The notes below the pieces were generated by a model, which saw nothing but the letters and a program-made list of their open reading frames with translations, was not told where the DNA came from and did not search any database. From Prevotella sp. (GTDB lineage: Bacteria; Bacteroidota; Bacteroidia; Bacteroidales; Dysgonomonadaceae), in the NCBI GenBank assembly GCA_031263965.1, contig JAISES010000229.1, forward strand, positions 1 through 20,658: a stretch of 20,658 bases of DNA, read 5' to 3'. Position 1 is the first letter of the stretch. Every line of letters starts with the position of its first letter. Below are positions 16,142 to 20,658 of this stretch, piece by piece. Made by a program: the position numbers and the translations under genes.

Positions 16142-17755
16142 ATGAAAGAAATACAAATAATCTTAGCGGTTGCCATTGTCTCGTCCTTTCTTTCTGTGGG
16201 CGCTATGGCACAGAAAGAAGAAAAGCCGGAGAAATATAATCTCCCGTACAAAAACACATATGTGCGTGAGGCCTTGGTTGCCGAAAATAAGTTTCGTATA
16301 GCCAAACCGGTTAATCTTAAACCGAAAAGTTTCAAAGAGGCTCGGACTATTCTTCCCAATCCTGTATGGGAAGGGCATGAAAAGGAAATAGAGATGTACT
16401 GGCGCGCATGGGAAATTGCGGTAGGAAATATCCGTCAGCCCCTGGAAGGATCGGGATTCGTAAGCCCCTATCTGGATACGGCTTACAATGGTAATATATT
16501 CATGTGGGATTCTGCTTTTATGATGATGTTTGCACGGTATGGATTTCGTTTTTTCCCCTTTCAGAATACTTTGGATAACTTCTATGCTAAACAACATCCC
16601 GATGGATTTATCTGTCGTGAAATAAAACGTGACGGAGCCGATTGCTTCGAACGTTACGATCCCACCAGCACAGGACCGAACCTGTTACCATGGAGTGAAA
16701 TGCTGTATTTCAAACAATATGGAGATATGGATCGCCTGCATAATATATTTCCTGTTTTGTGTTCATACTATAAATGGATGAAGCTTAATCACACATGGCG
16801 CAACGGCACGTATTGGTCGAGCGGCTGGGGTACGGGTATGGATAATATGCCCCGTGTAAAACCGGAATACAATATGATCTATAGCCACGGACACATGATA
16901 TGGATAGATGCCTGCCTTCAACAGATAATGACTGCAAATATCCTGCTCGAAATGGGATTTTATCTTGAAAGGTGGCAGGAGATAGAAGAGTTTGAAGATG
17001 AAATAAAGATGTTGTCGACCTATATTAAAGACAACATGTGGGATGAAAAAACAGGATTTCTGTATGATCAATATGCAGACGGCAGCCTGTCGGCCACGAA
17101 AGGAATTATCACCTATTGGGTGCTACATACCGATGTGCTGGACAAGCCCGGGATGGACAGGTTAGTAAAAGAGCTTGATAATACGGAAACGTTTAACCGG
17201 CCCCACAGAGTACCGTCATTATCGGCAGACAACCCCAAATACAATAAAAAAGGGCGTTACTGGCAGGGTGGAGTATGGCCCGGCGCAAATTATATGATTA
17301 TCTCGGGATTAGACAAAAAAGGTTATACAAAAGAAGCTAAAGAGATAGCATTGAATCATTATCAGAATGTATTTGAAGTATATAAGCAGACAGGTACATT
17401 CTTTGAATACTATGCCCCCGAAGCTGCTGAACCCGGATTCATGGCACGGAAAGACTTTGTGGGCTGGACAGGATTGCCTCCCATCGCAGTATTTATTGAA
17501 TATATATTAGGTATACGCTCAGACTTTTCAGAAAATACGGTTGTGTGGGATATAACCCAAATGGAAGCACATGGAATCGAACGATACCCTTTTGGTCCTG
17601 ACGGTGTAATACAGATGCTCGTAAAAAATAGAGAAACCGAAGGCCAAACACCGGCGGTCACCATAAATACAAACATTGATTTTAAACTAATCCTCAAATG
17701 GGGACATAACCGGACAAAAACTGCGGAAATTAAAAAAGGAAAACAAAATATCTAA
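16142..17755 (+). CDS. Exported GH63/MGH1-like (alpha/alpha)6-barrel glycoside hydrolase
   Basis: The product has 537 residues. The signal peptide ends in VGAMAQ (about residue 24), so it is periplasmic or exported without lipid. The rest fits the six-hairpin barrel shared by GH63, GH37 (trehalase) and mannosylglycerate hydrolases: NIFMWDSAFMMMFARYG (119-135), TGPNLLPWSEM, WSSGWGTGMDNMPR (225-238), RYWQGGVWPGANYMI (372-386), GTFFEYYAPE (418-427) and the closing FVGWTGLPPIAVFIEYILG. By comparison with GH63/GH37, Asp234 and Glu422 are the likely acid and base. Substrates of relatives include alpha-glucosides, trehalose and mannosylglycerate, so the exact one is open. It lies 241 bases after the phosphatase and 97 before the ROK kinase, on the same strand. 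Confidence 0.85.
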   Translation: MKEIQIILAVAIVSSFLSVGAMAQKEEKPEKYNLPYKNTYVREALVAENKFRIAKPVNLKPKSFKEARTILPNPVWEGHEKEIEMYWRAWEIAVGNIRQPLEGSGFVSPYLDTAYNGNIFMWDSAFMMMFARYGFRFFPFQNTLDNFYAKQHPDGFICREIKRDGADCFERYDPTSTGPNLLPWSEMLYFKQYGDMDRLHNIFPVLCSYYKWMKLNHTWRNGTYWSSGWGTGMDNMPRVKPEYNMIYSHGHMIWIDACLQQIMTANILLEMGFYLERWQEIEEFEDEIKMLSTYIKDNMWDEKTGFLYDQYADGSLSATKGIITYWVLHTDVLDKPGMDRLVKELDNTETFNRPHRVPSLSADNPKYNKKGRYWQGGVWPGANYMIISGLDKKGYTKEAKEIALNHYQNVFEVYKQTGTFFEYYAPEAAEPGFMARKDFVGWTGLPPIAVFIEYILGIRSDFSENTVVWDITQMEAHGIERYPFGPDGVIQMLVKNRETEGQTPAVTINTNIDFKLILKWGHNRTKTAEIKKGKQNI

Positions 17756-17787
17756 TTAAATAACAAAAATTACCAATTCAGATTCTC

Positions 17788-17813
17788 ATCTGTTCTTTGC
17801 GCTTCGAACAGAT
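17788..17813 (+). repeat. Inverted repeat between the GH63-like and ROK genes
   Basis: ATCTGTTC (17788-17795) pairs perfectly with GAACAGAT (17806-17813) over a 10-base loop. No T-tract follows; AAGGGAGGAATT comes next. It could be a weak terminator, a leader fold or an operator. Confidence 0.55.
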
Positions 17814-17852
17814 AAGGGAGGAATTGTTTGCACAAAAAGAATAAATAAATAT

Positions 17853-18677
17853 ATGAAAATAGGAATAGACATAGGCGGAACCAAGATCAGAACAGGGATT
17901 GTTGAAGATGGCAGGATAATTAAAAAAGTAGAAAAGCCAACATTGGCATACAGGGAAGAAAAGGAAATCATTGATGACCTGATATCGGGGATAAAGGAAA
18001 TTATATGCCCGGAAGTGAAAAGCATCGGAGTTGGTGTTCCATCTGTTGTCGATACCCATTTGGGAATAGTATATAATGTTGCAAATATAAAATCATGGAA
18101 GGAAGTGCATCTCAAAGATATTCTTGAACAGGAATTTCAACTGCCTGTATTTATAAATAATGATGCCAATTGCTTTGTACAGGGAGAATATAAATACGGA
18201 AAAGGAGCGGGTTACAACAATGTTGTAGGTATAACCATAGGTACAGGGCTGGGAGCCGGCTTGATATTGGATGGCAAATTATATAACGGAGCGAACACCA
18301 GTGCCGGGGAAGTAGGGAATTTTCCTTATTTAGATAATGAATTTGAGTATTATTGCAGCGGGCAGTACTTTTTACATGAATATCAGACTACCGGTTATGA
18401 TTTGGCCATAGAAGCAGAGGCGGAAAATCAAGACGCGTTAGACAAATTCAATAAATTTGGTTATCATCTGGGAAAACTTATAATGACTGTACTTTTTGCA
18501 TATGATCCGGAAGCTATTATTATAGGGGGAAGCATCGCTCAATCATATAAATTTTATTCTTCCGAAATGAATAAAAGGGTTATGAATGAATTCCCATATT
18601 CGACTGTTATCGAAAATTTGTCAATTCATATCTCTACACGGGACGATATAGGAATATTAGGGGCTACTGAATTATGA
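17853..18677 (+). CDS. ROK-family sugar kinase without the zinc motif
   Basis: The product is a 274-residue cytoplasmic protein, somewhat shorter than the usual 290-320. The ATP-binding start GIDIGGTKIRTG (4-15), the substrate/catalytic stretch INNDANCF with Asp104, and ITIGTGLGAGLILDGKLYNGANTSAGE (about 127-153) identify a ROK-type hexose kinase; there is no N-terminal DNA-binding domain, so it is not a ROK repressor. The usual GxxGH and CxCGxxGC zinc site is missing: the His position is Asn156 (GEVGNF) and a single Cys168 remains. Bacteroidales ROK kinases phosphorylate glucose, mannose or N-acetyl sugars. Beside a GH92 mannosidase, mannose or glucose is the likely substrate (inference). 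It ends the locus; a terminator follows. Confidence 0.88.
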   Translation: MKIGIDIGGTKIRTGIVEDGRIIKKVEKPTLAYREEKEIIDDLISGIKEIICPEVKSIGVGVPSVVDTHLGIVYNVANIKSWKEVHLKDILEQEFQLPVFINNDANCFVQGEYKYGKGAGYNNVVGITIGTGLGAGLILDGKLYNGANTSAGEVGNFPYLDNEFEYYCSGQYFLHEYQTTGYDLAIEAEAENQDALDKFNKFGYHLGKLIMTVLFAYDPEAIIIGGSIAQSYKFYSSEMNKRVMNEFPYSTVIENLSIHISTRDDIGILGATEL

Positions 18678-18762
18678 CATAATATTTATAGTATTAGACA
18701 TAAGTATGTCATCAAAATAATATAAAATAATTTAGATGAATAACCATTCTTTTAATTCTGTC

Positions 18763-18804
18763 AAAGCACCCGTGAAAGTAGAAGACTCACGCGTGCTTTT
18801 CTTT
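18763..18804 (+). terminator. Hairpin terminator after the ROK kinase gene
   Basis: AAAGCACCCGTGA (18763-18775) pairs with TCACGCGTGCTTT (18787-18799) with one mismatch in 13 and an 11-base loop, followed by TCTTT. The A-rich left arm and T-rich right arm could serve transcription from either side. It separates the carbohydrate locus from gyrB. Confidence 0.75.
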
Positions 18805-18891
18805 ATGCCTTCGCCGGACGCGGTGGCTACTACTACTTTCATTTTAAAAAATAAAAAATGAATCAGGTTGCCCTGGACAGACTTGTAATAC

Positions 18892-18922
18892 TTGCTTATA
18901 TGGATAAAATTTAATATATTTG
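18892..18922 (+). promoter_or_regulatory. Promoter of gyrB (Bacteroidota type)
   Basis: TTG at 18892-18894 and TATATTTG at 18915-18922 (exact TAnnTTTG) are 20 bases apart, the expected -33/-7 spacing for the primary sigma factor of this phylum. Initiation would be near 18929, giving a leader of about 55 bases before the ATG at 18984. This is the best promoter match in the window. Confidence 0.65.
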
Positions 18923-18971
18923 CTAGGTTTTATAACACAAAAACGCTGGGGGATATTTTCCTCATTAATAA

Positions 18972-20658
<1,687 letters not shown>

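Overview
The window reads as chromosomal DNA of a member of the Bacteroidota, most likely order Bacteroidales and plausibly Dysgonomonas-like. Three things point there: a SusC/SusD outer-membrane pair, several TAnnTTTG-type -7 promoter boxes that are specific to this phylum, and short lipoprotein signal peptides. The genus is an inference only. Base composition looks even and moderately AT-rich, with no obvious foreign island.

Layout. Positions 1-117 (minus strand) hold a broken C-terminal piece of an IS630-type transposase that runs off the left edge. An Lrp/AsnC-type regulator (443-916, +) converges on a small cysteine-rich CWC-type protein (931-1119, -). A XylR-type regulator (1441-2604, +; sugar-binding domain plus AraC helix-turn-helix) then opens a polysaccharide-utilisation-like locus that reads on the plus strand as far as 18677.

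The locus has two visible blocks. The first is susC (split by a frameshift in an A7 tract at 5023-5029), susD, a LamG-like surface lipoprotein, and a lipoprotein joining a beta-propeller-like repeat region to a phosphatidylinositol-specific phospholipase C (PI-PLC) domain. A strong hairpin terminator at 10867-10907 closes it. The second is a GH92 alpha-mannosidase with a PA14 module, a two-domain alkaline phosphatase 7 bases later, a GH63/MGH1-like (alpha/alpha)6 glycosidase, and a ROK sugar kinase lacking the usual zinc motif. After a second terminator and a good Bacteroidota promoter comes gyrB, which is cut off by the right edge.

Working model (inference): the gene set suits a phosphate- and inositol-linked mannoglycan such as a GPI anchor, a phosphomannan or a phosphatidylinositol mannoside, rather than an ordinary plant polysaccharide. 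The LamG and PI-PLC lipoproteins carry acidic residues right after the lipid-bearing Cys, as surface-exported Bacteroidota lipoproteins do. They would bind and cut the anchor outside the cell. SusCD would import the glycan, the periplasmic phosphatase, GH92 and GH63-like enzymes would trim it, and the ROK kinase would phosphorylate the released hexose. This is the most noteworthy system in the window.
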